From the NCBI RefSeq assembly GCF_015074785.1, contig NZ_CP042464.1:1116001-1180000 (forward strand): DNA of 64,000 bases. The letters are read 5' to 3'. This document shows positions 8,518 to 17,758 of the stretch, in pieces (position 1 is the stretch's first letter; each line of letters opens with the position of its first letter). This DNA is from Segatella copri. Its GTDB lineage: Bacteria > Bacteroidota > Bacteroidia > Bacteroidales > Bacteroidaceae. The notes under the pieces are model-generated. The model was not told where the DNA came from and searched no databases. It saw nothing but the letters and a program-made list of their open reading frames with translations. The position numbers were made by a program, and so were the translations under genes.

Positions 8518-8539
8518 AATTAGGTGATATTGCCTAATT
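8518..8539 (+). promoter_or_regulatory. Inverted repeat at the predicted 5' end of the dnaN mRNA
   Basis: AATTAGG (8518-8524) and CCTAATT (8533-8539) are perfect 7-base inverted repeats beginning exactly where transcription should start. They could form a 5'-terminal RNA hairpin or an operator. Confidence 0.45.
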
Positions 8540-8586
8540 AAATTAAGGTGAAACAGAAAACAAAATAAAATTTAAATAAAATACTC

Positions 8587-9714
8587 ATGAGATTTACAGT
8601 ATCAAGTTCTGCATTGAGCAGCAAGCTCAACATGCTCGCAAAAGTGATTGGAAGCAAGAATTCGTTGCCAATCCTCGATTGTTTCCTTTTCCAAGTTGCT
8701 AACGGTGAAATGAGCATCACGGCTAGCGATAGTGATAATGTCATCAAGAGTACACTCGCTCTTACCGACCACGATGGAGAAGGTGAGTTTTGTGTGCCTA
8801 ACCGCGTAATCCTTGATGCGTTGAAGGAACTGCCTGAGCAGCCTCTTCACTTCGATGTGGATGCTGCCGGAGAAGCCGTTGCCATCAAGATTGTTTACCA
8901 GAACGGTCTTTACAACTTCACAGGTCAGAGCGCAGAGGAATATCCTCGCACACAGAGCATGAACGATGCTTGCACCACCGTTTCTTTGCCTACAGAAATG
9001 CTGATCAACAACATTTCACGCTCGCTCTTCGCTACAGCCAACGATGAGTTGCGCCCTGTCATGAACGGTATTTACTTCGACCTGACAGCAGATGCTCTCG
9101 CTATCGTAGCAAGCGATGGTCACAAGCTGGTTCGCAGCAAGAACTTCACTATCAAGAGCGAATCTCCTTCAGCATTCAACTTGCCTAAGAAGCCAGCTTC
9201 TCTGCTGAAGAACATTCTGAGCAAGGACGGCGACGACGCTATCATCAAGTTTGATGACCGAAGCGCAGAAATCCAGTTTACTGACGGCGTTATGAGATGC
9301 AGACTGATTGATGGCCGCTACCCTAACTACAACTCTGTTATTCCAAACAACCCTAACGAGGTTACAGTAGACCGCAGAGGCTTGCAGAGTGCTTTGCGCC
9401 GCGTATTGCCATTTGCAAGCGAGAGCAGCCAGCTCATCCGTTTCCACATCGAGTCAGGTCGATTCGAGGTTTCTTCTGAGGATATTGACTTCTCAACATC
9501 TGCAAAGGAACAGTTGTCTTGCGAATACAACGGCTCACCTATCAGCATCGGCTTCAAGGGAAGCAGTCTGATGGAAATCCTGAGCAATCTTACCAGCGAC
9601 AACATCATCATCCAGCTGGCAGACCCAAGCCGTGCCGGAATCATCGTACCAGCAGAACAGCCTGAGAACGAAGATATTCTGATGCTCATCATGCCTATGC
9701 TCCTTAACGACTAA
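8587..9714 (+). CDS. dnaN: DNA polymerase III beta subunit (sliding clamp)
   Basis: The clamp encircles DNA as a dimer and holds the polymerase on the template. The 375-residue length and start 'MRFTVSSSALSSKLNMLAKV' are typical; three repeated clamp domains are visible, with 'NEVTVDRRGLQSALRRV' opening the third. The C-terminus 'EDILMLIMPMLLND' matches the conserved last strand that forms part of the clamp-binding pocket (usual end 'xxVVMPMRL'). It stands apart from any dnaA gene in this window, next to DUF3127 and a DnaQ-like exonuclease. The leader is about 70 bases, with a hairpin at its start. Confidence 0.97.
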   Translation: MRFTVSSSALSSKLNMLAKVIGSKNSLPILDCFLFQVANGEMSITASDSDNVIKSTLALTDHDGEGEFCVPNRVILDALKELPEQPLHFDVDAAGEAVAIKIVYQNGLYNFTGQSAEEYPRTQSMNDACTTVSLPTEMLINNISRSLFATANDELRPVMNGIYFDLTADALAIVASDGHKLVRSKNFTIKSESPSAFNLPKKPASLLKNILSKDGDDAIIKFDDRSAEIQFTDGVMRCRLIDGRYPNYNSVIPNNPNEVTVDRRGLQSALRRVLPFASESSQLIRFHIESGRFEVSSEDIDFSTSAKEQLSCEYNGSPISIGFKGSSLMEILSNLTSDNIIIQLADPSRAGIIVPAEQPENEDILMLIMPMLLND

Positions 9715-9765
9715 AGGAGCACGGGCTTTCTCTGAAACAACAAAAAGAAAAGTATTTCTACAAAA

Positions 9766-10629
9766 ATGAAACTCAATTTGACAAAGCCTCTGATTGTGTT
9801 CGACCTGGAGACAACGGGTCTTGACATGATCAAGGATCGTATTATACAGATTTCTTACATCAAGGTAATGCCTGATGGAACTGAAGACCGCAAGAACCTC
9901 TTCGTAAATCCTTGCAAGGAGATTCCTGCCGAAGTAGTTGCCCTTACAGGCATCAGCAACGAAGATGTAAAAGATGCGCCAACCTTCAAGCAGCTGGCTG
10001 CCACATTAGAGAAGGAATTTACAGGTTGCGATTTCGCAGGCTACAATTCCAACCACTTCGATGTACCGATGCTCGCAGAAGAATTCCTGCGTGCTGGAAT
10101 CGACTTCGATTTCAACAAGTGCCGTCTCATCGATGCGCAGACCATCTTCATGAAGATGGAACGCCGTAACCTGGCTGCTGCCTACAAGTTCTATTGCGGC
10201 AGAAAGATGGAGGAAGATTTCGAAGCTCATCGTGCAGATCAGGATACAGAGGCTACTTACCGCGTGCTCATGGGCGAGCTCGACAAGTATGCTCCAGGCG
10301 TGCAGGATGAACCTGAGCGCGTGCTCAACAACAACATGGATGAACTTGCCGATTTCTCTAAGCAAAAGGATAATGTAGATTTCGCCGGACGCATCGTTTG
10401 GGAAGAGGTAAAAGACGCCCAGGGCAACGTTGTAAACGATGAGAACGGAAATCCTTTGAAGCACGAAGTATTCAACTTCGGAAAATACAAAGGATGGGAT
10501 GTGGCTGAGATTCTGACCAAAGATCCGGGTTATTTTACATGGGTCTTGGGAAGCGATTTCACCAACAATACCAAGCAGGTACTTACCCGCATCCGCCTTC
10601 GTGAATTCAACAAGAGAATGGGAAAATAA
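9766..10629 (+). CDS. DnaQ-like 3'-5' exonuclease (DEDDh family)
   Basis: The exonuclease domain spans about residues 8-170 with all DEDDh residues in place: 'FDLETTGL' (D, E), 'NSNHFDVPML' (D) and 'HRADQDTEAT' (H, D). This is the fold of the DNA polymerase III epsilon proofreading subunit. The C-terminal 60 residues ('FNFGKYKGWDVAEIL', 'YFTWVLGSDF') form the small domain often attached to such exonucleases in Bacteroidetes (DUF3820-like). It lies 51 bases after dnaN and may share its transcript, which fits a role in replication fidelity or repair. Confidence 0.9.
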   Translation: MKLNLTKPLIVFDLETTGLDMIKDRIIQISYIKVMPDGTEDRKNLFVNPCKEIPAEVVALTGISNEDVKDAPTFKQLAATLEKEFTGCDFAGYNSNHFDVPMLAEEFLRAGIDFDFNKCRLIDAQTIFMKMERRNLAAAYKFYCGRKMEEDFEAHRADQDTEATYRVLMGELDKYAPGVQDEPERVLNNNMDELADFSKQKDNVDFAGRIVWEEVKDAQGNVVNDENGNPLKHEVFNFGKYKGWDVAEILTKDPGYFTWVLGSDFTNNTKQVLTRIRLREFNKRMGK

Positions 10630-10641
10630 TTGTTACCGGAC

Positions 10642-10690
10642 TTTCGCAAGCAGTTGAAGAACAAACCTCTTGCGAAACTCGGATTTATTT
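10642..10690 (+). terminator. Possible terminator after the exonuclease gene
   Basis: TTTCGCAAG (10642-10650) pairs perfectly with CTTGCGAAA (10669-10677) and is followed by a T-rich but interrupted tract. It may attenuate rather than stop transcription into coaBC. Confidence 0.5.
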
Positions 10691-10710
10691 CTTAACAGTT
10701 AGAAAAATTC

Positions 10711-11967
10711 ATGTTAAAAGGAAAGAAAATCGTATTGGGCATTACGGGCTCTATTGCAGCCTACAAGTCTTGCCTCATCATACGAGGTCTCATCAAGCGG
10801 GGAGCCGAAGTACAAGTAGTCATTACGCCTGCAGGAAAGGAGTTCATCACTCCCATCACCCTTTCGGCTCTTACGCATAAGCCTGTGGTAAGCGAATTCT
10901 TCTCGCAGCGCGATGGAACCTGGAATTCGCACGTAGACTTAGGTTTATGGGCCGACGCCATGCTCATCGCTCCTTGCACAGCCTCTACCATGGGAAAGAT
11001 GGCTCACGGAATTGCTGACAACATGCTCATCACAACCTATCTGTCAATGAAAGCGCCTGTTTTCATCGCTCCAGCCATGGACCTCGACATGTATAAGCAT
11101 CCTTCTACCCAAGCCAACATGAAAACACTTCTGGGCTATGGAAATCACATCATAGAACCCGAAGTGGGATTCCTGGCAAGCGGACTGGAAGGAAAGGGAC
11201 GCATGGAAGAACCTGATATTATCGTAGAATGCCTCGACAGATTCTTCGATGAACAGGCTCAGCAGAATGCAGAGACCGATGAAGCTGCATCAGAAAACTG
11301 CAAGGAAAAAGAAAGCGATAAGCTCGATTTGAAAGGCAAGAAGATCATGATTACAGCCGGACCAACTTACGAAAAGATTGACCCGGTACGTTTCATCGGC
11401 AATTATTCTTCCGGCAAAATGGGCTTTGCTCTTGCTGAAGAGTGCTGCCGTCGTGGTGCTGAGGTTACGCTGGTTGCAGGTCCGGTTTCGCTCAGCTGTT
11501 CCGAAGCCATTCATCGCATCGATGTAGAAAGTTGCGAGGAAATGTATCAGGCAGCCACACAAGCCTTCGCCTCAACCGATGCTGCCATTTTATGTGCTGC
11601 TGTTGCTGATTTCAAACCAAGCGAGATTGCTGACAGGAAAATCAAGCGCGAGAAAGATGATTTGGAACTCCGTCTCGTCCCTACTCACGATATTGCCGCA
11701 GCCCTTGGCAAGATGAAACAAAAACATCAGCGAATTGTGGCTTTCGCCTTGGAAACCAACGACGAAGAGGCTAATGCACAGAAAAAGCGCAAAAAGAAAA
11801 ATGCCGATTTCATCGTGCTTAACTCTACTCGCAATCCGGGAACCACATTCCGTACGGATGACAACCAGATAACGATTATTTCTGAAGAGGGTAAGAAAGA
11901 ATATGAGAAAAAACCGAAAACTGAAGTGGCTCGCGACATTATCAACGAGCTGGCTCATCTCTTGTAG
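10711..11967 (+). CDS. coaBC: Bifunctional phosphopantothenoylcysteine decarboxylase / phosphopantothenate-cysteine ligase
   Basis: It carries out two steps of coenzyme A synthesis. The CoaC flavoprotein domain (about 1-180) shows 'GITGSIAAYKS', the catalytic-His motif 'SHVDLGLWAD' and 'PAMDLDMYKHPSTQANM'. The CoaB ligase domain (about 205-415) shows 'MITAGPTYEKIDPVRFIGN', 'SSGKMGFALAEE' and 'AAVADFKP'. The loop that holds a catalytic Cys in E. coli Dfp reads 'LASGLEGKGRM' here, with Ser in place of Cys; many homologues share this form, so I do not take it as loss of function. Its last 65 bases overlap the start of the next gene in another frame. Confidence 0.95.
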   Translation: MLKGKKIVLGITGSIAAYKSCLIIRGLIKRGAEVQVVITPAGKEFITPITLSALTHKPVVSEFFSQRDGTWNSHVDLGLWADAMLIAPCTASTMGKMAHGIADNMLITTYLSMKAPVFIAPAMDLDMYKHPSTQANMKTLLGYGNHIIEPEVGFLASGLEGKGRMEEPDIIVECLDRFFDEQAQQNAETDEAASENCKEKESDKLDLKGKKIMITAGPTYEKIDPVRFIGNYSSGKMGFALAEECCRRGAEVTLVAGPVSLSCSEAIHRIDVESCEEMYQAATQAFASTDAAILCAAVADFKPSEIADRKIKREKDDLELRLVPTHDIAAALGKMKQKHQRIVAFALETNDEEANAQKKRKKKNADFIVLNSTRNPGTTFRTDDNQITIISEEGKKEYEKKPKTEVARDIINELAHLL

Positions 11968-12832
11968 TCCCATCACATCAGCCGCTCAGGAGTTGCAGGC
12001 TAAGATTACCATCAACCATGTCCAGATTCAGGGCACGGAAAACCGGGTATTCGATAATCTGCAGCAAACTCTTGAGCAGTTTGTGAACGACAGGCAATGG
12101 ACGAATCTTCAATTCAGGAAGAACGAGCGCATCGTGTGCAACTTCAATATCACGGTAAGCAAGTATGATAAAGACCAGAATATCTTTACCTGCAAGGCGC
12201 TCATCCAGGCCAACCGTCCCGTCTACAATTCAGCCTATACGTCCACCTTATATAATAATGTGGATGAAAACTTCACGTTCAAGTTTGCCGAGTTCGACCA
12301 GCTGGAGTTTACCGAAGAGCGGATTGACAACCAGCTAACGGCTCTGCTCGCCTACTATGCTTACCTCATCATCGGTTTAGATCTTGACAGTTTTGCGCCT
12401 AAAGGTGGTGAGGACATTCTGCAACGTTGCATGAACCTCACCAACAACGCCCAGAATCTTGATTTTCCGGGCTGGAAAGCGTTTAGTGACAACAGAAACC
12501 GGTTCGCCATCATTTCCGATTATCTCGACGGAGCCATGGAACCTTTCAGAATGCTGCAATACAACTATTACAGAAAAGGGCTCGATGAAATGGCGAATAA
12601 TGTGGAACGTGGTAGAACTGAAATCACCAACACCCTGCTCCAGGATCTGAAGAAGGCACGTACGGACAGACCGCTCAGTCTGCTGCCACAAATCTGGACC
12701 GACTATAAGAAGGACGAGCTTGCTAACATCTATCAGAAACATGGCACTCAGAAAGAGAAAGAAAGCATTTATGAGCTACTCTTCTCCATCAATCCTTCTC
12801 AAAACTCATATTGGGACAAAATCAAGGAATAA
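11903..12832 (+). CDS. DUF4835 family secreted protein
   Basis: A 309-residue Bacteroidetes-specific protein of unknown role, with the family pattern 'ELQAKITINHVQIQGTENRVF', 'LEQFVNDRQWTNLQF' and 'YYAYLIIGLDLDSFAPKGG'. The ATG at 11903 lies inside coaBC, and the signal sequence is encoded by the overlap. The stretch 'WLISCS' could be a lipobox, or cleavage could occur after 'SAAQ'. Because the mature protein begins almost exactly where coaBC ends, the overlap is real and translation may be coupled. It lies between coaBC and recN, an order that I recall as common in Bacteroidetes. Confidence 0.88.
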   Translation: MRKNRKLKWLATLSTSWLISCSPITSAAQELQAKITINHVQIQGTENRVFDNLQQTLEQFVNDRQWTNLQFRKNERIVCNFNITVSKYDKDQNIFTCKALIQANRPVYNSAYTSTLYNNVDENFTFKFAEFDQLEFTEERIDNQLTALLAYYAYLIIGLDLDSFAPKGGEDILQRCMNLTNNAQNLDFPGWKAFSDNRNRFAIISDYLDGAMEPFRMLQYNYYRKGLDEMANNVERGRTEITNTLLQDLKKARTDRPLSLLPQIWTDYKKDELANIYQKHGTQKEKESIYELLFSINPSQNSYWDKIKE

Positions 12833-12930
12833 GGCTACATGCAGAATGAATCGAGGCAACTTCTCGGATGATAAAGCAAAGATTCTTCCTAGGTAGGTTA
12901 AGTTCCTTTAAAACAATAAGATAAGAAATT

Positions 12931-14604
12931 ATGCTCAAGCAATTATACATCAAGAATTTCACGTTGATTGACGAGTTGGACATTCCTCTTTATCCTGGAT
13001 TCTCAGTCATCACGGGCGAGACGGGTGCCGGAAAAAGCATCATTCTCGGAGCCATCGGACTGCTTCTGGGCAACCGTGCTGACAGCAAGGCCATCAAGGC
13101 TGGAAGAGACCGATGCGTGATAGAAGCCCACTTCGATCTGTCAAAATACGGAATGCAGGATTTCTTCGATGCTAACGATATTGATTATGATGCAGAAGAC
13201 ACCATCATCCGCCGCGAACTGACTGCTGCCGGAAAAAGCCGTGCCTTCATCAACGATACGCCTGTTCCGTTGAGCAAGATGAGAGAACTGGGCGAACAGC
13301 TCGTCGATATTCATTCGCAGCACCAGAACCTCCTACTGCAGAAGGAAGACTTCCAGCTCAGCGTGGTCGACATTATTGCCCACGACGAAAAGCAGAAGAA
13401 GGCTTATCTTGCCGAATACAAGAACTATAAAAAGGCTAAGCAGCAGCTGGAAGACCTGAAAGCGGAAATCGCAAAGAACAGGGAGAACGAGGAATTCATG
13501 CGCTTCCAGTTTAAGGAACTGGATGATGCAAACCTGCAGGAAGGCGAACTTGAGCAACTGGAACAGGAAGCAGAAACCCTGAGCCATTCTGAAGACATCA
13601 AGACTGCGCTCTATGAAGCAGATAATGCTCTCTCGGGCGAAGACGGCAGTATTCTCGACAAACTGAAAAATGCAGCCCAGCAGATTGACAATATCAAGGA
13701 GGTTTATCCGGATGTGAAAGAGGTGGCTGAGCGAATGCAGAGCAGCTATATAGAACTCAAGGATATTGCCCAGGAAATAAGCGGAAGCGTTGACAATGTT
13801 GAGTTTGACCCGAACCGGCTTGAAACCATCAATTCCCGGCTTGACCAGCTCTACTCGCTCCAGCAGAAATTCCATGTGGAAAATGTAGAAGAACTCATCG
13901 CCACTCGCGAGCGAATCAACGAACAGTTGCAGCACATAGATAATGGAGATGAAGACATAGAAGAGCTGGAAAAGCAAGTTGCCCTTCTGCTTGCCAAGGC
14001 TGAAAAGCTGGCTGGTGATCTGACTGCCATCCGAACGAAATCGGCAAGAAAGATAGAAGAAGAAATGAAGAAACGTCTCATTCCTCTGGGAATTCCAAAC
14101 GTCCGCTTCGAAATTTCATTCTCTGCCAAGCCGCTCAGTTCTGATGGTGTTGACAAGGTAAATTTCCTGTTCAGCGCCAACAAGAGCACGCTTCTCCAGC
14201 CGGTGAGTCAGGTTGCTTCCGGTGGAGAAATCGCCCGCGTCATGCTTTCTCTGAAGGCTATGATCAGCGGCGCCGTAAAACTGCCAACCATCATCTTCGA
14301 TGAAATCGACACGGGAGTAAGCGGTAAGATTGCTGAAAAGATGGCTGAAATCATGACAGAGATGGGCAACCTGAACCGTCAGGTTATTTCCATCACCCAC
14401 CTGCCGCAGATTGCTTCCATGGGAACCCATCATTACAAGGTTCTGAAAGAAGAAACCGAAGAGGGAACTCTTTCTCACATGAAGGAACTCAACGAGCAGC
14501 AGCGTATAGAAGAAATCGCCCAGATGCTCAGCGGAAGCGACATTACGCCTGCTGCCCTGGCAAATGCTAAGGAGTTGCTCAATAAACACAAGCAACACAA
14601 ATAA
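12931..14604 (+). CDS. recN: DNA repair protein RecN
   Basis: An SMC-like ATPase that acts in double-strand-break repair. The 557 residues show the N-terminal Walker A 'GETGAGKS' (about residues 29-36) after 'MLKQLYIKNFTLIDELDI'. Long coiled coils follow (about 150-240 and 320-380), then the C-terminal signature 'ASGGEIARVMLSLK' and Walker B 'FDEIDTGVSG', with 'ITHLPQIAS' near the end. The length is normal. It overlaps nothing, and the next gene starts only four bases after its stop codon, so the two are probably cotranscribed. Confidence 0.97.
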   Translation: MLKQLYIKNFTLIDELDIPLYPGFSVITGETGAGKSIILGAIGLLLGNRADSKAIKAGRDRCVIEAHFDLSKYGMQDFFDANDIDYDAEDTIIRRELTAAGKSRAFINDTPVPLSKMRELGEQLVDIHSQHQNLLLQKEDFQLSVVDIIAHDEKQKKAYLAEYKNYKKAKQQLEDLKAEIAKNRENEEFMRFQFKELDDANLQEGELEQLEQEAETLSHSEDIKTALYEADNALSGEDGSILDKLKNAAQQIDNIKEVYPDVKEVAERMQSSYIELKDIAQEISGSVDNVEFDPNRLETINSRLDQLYSLQQKFHVENVEELIATRERINEQLQHIDNGDEDIEELEKQVALLLAKAEKLAGDLTAIRTKSARKIEEEMKKRLIPLGIPNVRFEISFSAKPLSSDGVDKVNFLFSANKSTLLQPVSQVASGGEIARVMLSLKAMISGAVKLPTIIFDEIDTGVSGKIAEKMAEIMTEMGNLNRQVISITHLPQIASMGTHHYKVLKEETEEGTLSHMKELNEQQRIEEIAQMLSGSDITPAALANAKELLNKHKQHK

Positions 14605-14608
14605 GATT

Positions 14609-16255
14609 ATGAAAAAAATAAATATGATCATGATGGGACTGATGCTCGGAGCATCATCCCTCTATGCACAGCCGGGTTCGGTCCAGAAACTGGCTAAGAG
14701 CGTTTTCACCTTGACTACTTTCAATCAGAAAGGCGACATTATCGCCTCTACTCAAGGTGTTTTTATCGACAACAAGGGAACGGCTATCAGCACCTTCAAA
14801 CCATTTGTCGGAGCTGTAAAGGCAAGCGTTGTTGACGCTTCCGGCAAATCGATTCCTGTTGAGGCCATCATGGGAGCCGACGAACTCTACGATGTGGCTA
14901 AATTCCGAATCAACGCCTCTACAGTTGCTGCCCCTATCGCAACCAAGGAATCGGCTGCTGGCGACAAGGTCTGGCTGGTTCCTTATTCTATCAAGAAGCC
15001 GGCTTACCAGCAGGAGGACATCAGCAGCGTGGAGAAGTTCAAGACTACGTACAACTATTACATCTTCTCGAATAGTGCTCCCGAAAATGCAGTAGGTTGT
15101 CCGTTTGCCAACAAGAACGGACAGGTCATCGGTCTGATGCACAGCAATGGTCAGGTTACGGCCATCGACGCCAACTACGCCAAGCAACTGAAGGTAACCG
15201 GTCTTTCGAGTCTTGACGCAGCCCTTCGCGAAACCACCATCCGTACAGCTCTTCCTGATACAGAGAACGAAGCGATGACGATGATGACTCTGAAGAAAGG
15301 CCAGACTACTGCTGATGAGTATGCGAAATATAGCGATGAGTTTATCAGCAAATTCCCTACTTCAGCCTTCGGTTACAAGGAGAAAGCCGCTTATCTGACG
15401 GATAAGGCAGAATATGATGCAGCTGCCAAACTGATGGAAGAAGGCATTAAGAAATCGGCTGCCAAGGATGAGGCTCATTCCAACTATGCCGACCTGATTT
15501 ATCAGAAGATTATTTACAAGGGCGATTCTGTTTATAAGGACTGGACGCTTGATAAGGCAATAGCTGAGGCTCAGAAGGCATACGAAATCAAGGCTCAGCC
15601 TATTTACCGCCATCAGGAAGCGCAGATTAATTTTGTAAAGGGTGAGTATCAGAAAGCTTACGATACTTTCATGGATTTGACCAATACTTCACTTCTCAGC
15701 GGCGAACTCTATTTTGAGGCTGCCCAGGCTAAGAAGAATCTCAAGGCTCCAGCCAAGGAGATTGAAGTTTTGCTCGATAGTGCGGTAAGCGTTGGAAGCA
15801 AGACCGGAATGGTTGCGAATTATTATCTGGCACGTGGAGAATTTCTGAAGGAGCAGGGTGAATTCCGCCGCGCTATTCAGGATTATAATATGTACGATTC
15901 CATTGCCCGTCCTGTTTCGCCAGCCTTCTTCTACACCCGTTACCAATGCGAAACCAAGTTACGCATGTGGCAGCCAGCCCTGCTTGATATTGCCCGCACC
16001 TGTTACCTGGCTCCTAAAGAGCCTACATATTTTGCAGAATGGGCAAGTCTCGACTTGCGTGTAAAGCGTTATGATGAAGGAATCAGCGCAGCCACCCATT
16101 GCATAGAGTTGGCTCCTGAATATGCTGACGGCTACCTTCTCTTAGGTCTGCTCCAGAAGGAGAAAGGAAATAAGGAAGAGGCCATCAAGAACCTGAAGAA
16201 AGCTCAGGAACTCGGCGATTCCCGCGCTGGAGAATATCTCAAGAAAATGAAGTAA
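14609..16255 (+). CDS. Secreted TPR protein with a degenerate trypsin-like domain
   Basis: The ATG at 14609 gives a signal peptide ending 'ASSLYAQ'; the frame is also open further upstream inside recN, but that would bury the signal. Residues about 25-200 resemble a trypsin/HtrA fold ('QGVFIDNKGTAISTF', 'YDVAKFRI', 'GCPFANKNGQVIGLM'). The position where active members have the catalytic His is 'STF', and no G-x-S-G-G nucleophile loop is visible, so it is probably a pseudo-protease. Residues about 230-545 are tetratricopeptide repeats ('YAKYSDEFISKFPTSAFGY', 'LLLGLLQKEKGNKEEAIKN'). A periplasmic scaffold or binding role seems likely. Confidence 0.8.
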   Translation: MKKINMIMMGLMLGASSLYAQPGSVQKLAKSVFTLTTFNQKGDIIASTQGVFIDNKGTAISTFKPFVGAVKASVVDASGKSIPVEAIMGADELYDVAKFRINASTVAAPIATKESAAGDKVWLVPYSIKKPAYQQEDISSVEKFKTTYNYYIFSNSAPENAVGCPFANKNGQVIGLMHSNGQVTAIDANYAKQLKVTGLSSLDAALRETTIRTALPDTENEAMTMMTLKKGQTTADEYAKYSDEFISKFPTSAFGYKEKAAYLTDKAEYDAAAKLMEEGIKKSAAKDEAHSNYADLIYQKIIYKGDSVYKDWTLDKAIAEAQKAYEIKAQPIYRHQEAQINFVKGEYQKAYDTFMDLTNTSLLSGELYFEAAQAKKNLKAPAKEIEVLLDSAVSVGSKTGMVANYYLARGEFLKEQGEFRRAIQDYNMYDSIARPVSPAFFYTRYQCETKLRMWQPALLDIARTCYLAPKEPTYFAEWASLDLRVKRYDEGISAATHCIELAPEYADGYLLLGLLQKEKGNKEEAIKNLKKAQELGDSRAGEYLKKMK

Positions 16256-16275
16256 TTATTTTAGTAATAAGTAAG

Positions 16276-16320
16276 AAAGTCCGTAGGCATTTTAACAGAA
16301 CGCCTACGGACTTTCTTTTA
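16276..16320. terminator. Terminator between converging genes
   Basis: AAAGTCCGTAGGC (16276-16288) and GCCTACGGACTTT (16302-16314) form a perfect 13-bp stem followed by a T-rich end. It can serve the TPR gene and, with its A-rich left side, the minus-strand gene. Confidence 0.85.
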
Positions 16321-16854
16321 CATTTTAGTCATGTGGTAACCCAGCATTTTTAGCTCTACGGCTATTCCCATGAGGAACATCTGGTGAAGGGCGGCAACGA
16401 AACCACGGAAGGCTTCCTCGCTTCCAGGCTGCAGATTCAGATGAATCAGCTTGCTGTAAGAGCGCGAAGCACATTCTGCCACTACATTCGTAACAGCCTT
16501 ATGCGCTTCCTCATTCAGCAGCAGAACCTTTTCGCAGATGTAATCATCCATGTGGTCGAAATCTATTCTGTCACGAAGATATTCATAATGATTCTCTACC
16601 TTGCTGTAGAGTTCCCAATCCTCATCCCAATACTTGGCAAGTGCCATTCCTACATACATGATCCAACCCAATGAAACCGTAGGATATTTGGCAAACTCGC
16701 GAATCGCATCAGGCAGATAACTCTCGCCTACTTTCTGCCACAGCTCTTCCAAATCCGGAGCTTCCGGCAAATGAGCATCTACCTTATCAATACTCAGCAG
16801 ATATTGATAAAGATCTTCCTTGAAGATCGCTTCAAAATTCTTTTTCTCTTCCAT
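16318..16854 (-). CDS. Conserved hypothetical protein, last gene of a minus-strand run
   Basis: I do not recognise this family. It has 178 residues, appears soluble and helical, and is acidic, with no signal peptide. Aromatic-rich stretches such as 'LGWIMYVGMALAKYWDEDWELY' and 'GFVAALHQMFLMGIAVELKMLGY' suggest a compact helical bundle. It starts 25 bases after the DUF1460 gene and probably belongs to the same transcript. It stops within the terminator stem shared with the opposite gene. No catalytic motif is visible. Confidence 0.75.
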   Translation of the reverse strand: MEEKKNFEAIFKEDLYQYLLSIDKVDAHLPEAPDLEELWQKVGESYLPDAIREFAKYPTVSLGWIMYVGMALAKYWDEDWELYSKVENHYEYLRDRIDFDHMDDYICEKVLLLNEEAHKAVTNVVAECASRSYSKLIHLNLQPGSEEAFRGFVAALHQMFLMGIAVELKMLGYHMTKM

Positions 16855-16879
16855 TTATCTTTTCTTTTCTAATATTTTT

Positions 16880-17740
16880 TTACTGAACTCTGCAAACCCT
16901 GATTCCTATCTGCACCGGATGTTTATGCATGTAAGTATAAAGCGTCATCGGTTCATCAATCACTTTCTTGTGAATGCTGCTGGCGTTGAGCAGATGCAAT
17001 CCGTCTTTGTGCCAGGAAGCAATACCGATGTGGGTCGTGTCGAGCCCCTTCTTGTTGGTAATGATGGCGATAATGTCACCATCGTGAATAGCGTTGCGGA
17101 AAACTGCCGTGTTGGCAATCTTACCCTTCGGAACATAACGGTAACGCTTGCCGTTTACACTCTGTTCCAGTTTTCTGATTCCCGATTTCCATTCCGGATG
17201 AGCCTTAAGCATCTTATAGCTCGAAACATGCGTACTCATCCAGTTGATGTTCACAGTCTGAACGGCCGAGAAAGGAGGATTGGGCGCAATATTCTTCACG
17301 ATTCCCTCGCGCTCGTTTGCATCCATCCAAATCGTGAAATAATGCTGGCGCTTCACATAGGAAATCTCTCCGCCCACATAACGCACATTTCGGAGATGTT
17401 CACAGAAAGCCGAGAAAGAAGTCTCGTTCTTCTTGGCGCACAGGGTGAGCGCCGTAACCATCTCTACGTATGTGGTGCAGTCCAGCTCACGGGTGTTCAC
17501 GATGAGCACCTCTTCCTTCGTCCGGTCCAACGTGCCGCCCACATAAGGAACGCCCGCCATCTGCTTGCCAAACCAGAGCATCCAACTGGCTGGTTTCTTC
17601 TTCATAGCCCTTGCCTGCTGCAGCAGTCCTACAATCCGCAGACTGTCCTGCCGCTGATAAACCACATTCACCCTGGCTTCTCCCGGAACAGCCAGCATGC
17701 AAGCCAGCACGACAGCTGCCATTTTCGTAAATATTTTCAT
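16880..17740 (-). CDS. DUF1460 (N-acetylmuramoyl-L-alanine amidase-like) secreted protein
   Basis: The protein has 286 residues with a signal peptide ending about 'VPGEA'. DUF1460 proteins have a papain-like (NlpC/P60-type) fold and are thought to cut peptidoglycan fragments. The expected nucleophile is seen in 'RELDCTTYVEMV' and the His in 'DTTHIGIASWH'. Other family features are 'GVPYVGGTLD' near the start and 'HDGDIIAIIT' before the His. It lies between DUF4421 and a hypothetical gene with gaps of about 20 bases, so it is likely in one operon with them. It is probably an active periplasmic cell-wall hydrolase. Confidence 0.88.
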   Translation of the reverse strand: MKIFTKMAAVVLACMLAVPGEARVNVVYQRQDSLRIVGLLQQARAMKKKPASWMLWFGKQMAGVPYVGGTLDRTKEEVLIVNTRELDCTTYVEMVTALTLCAKKNETSFSAFCEHLRNVRYVGGEISYVKRQHYFTIWMDANEREGIVKNIAPNPPFSAVQTVNINWMSTHVSSYKMLKAHPEWKSGIRKLEQSVNGKRYRYVPKGKIANTAVFRNAIHDGDIIAIITNKKGLDTTHIGIASWHKDGLHLLNASSIHKKVIDEPMTLYTYMHKHPVQIGIRVCRVQ

Positions 17741-17758
17741 CTCTTCTCTTTTTATATG

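Noticed and set aside
11161..11215. Loss of the catalytic Cys in CoaC read as inactivation
   Set aside because: The Ser-containing form 'LASGLxGxGRM' is frequent in homologues that function, so it is not evidence of a defect.
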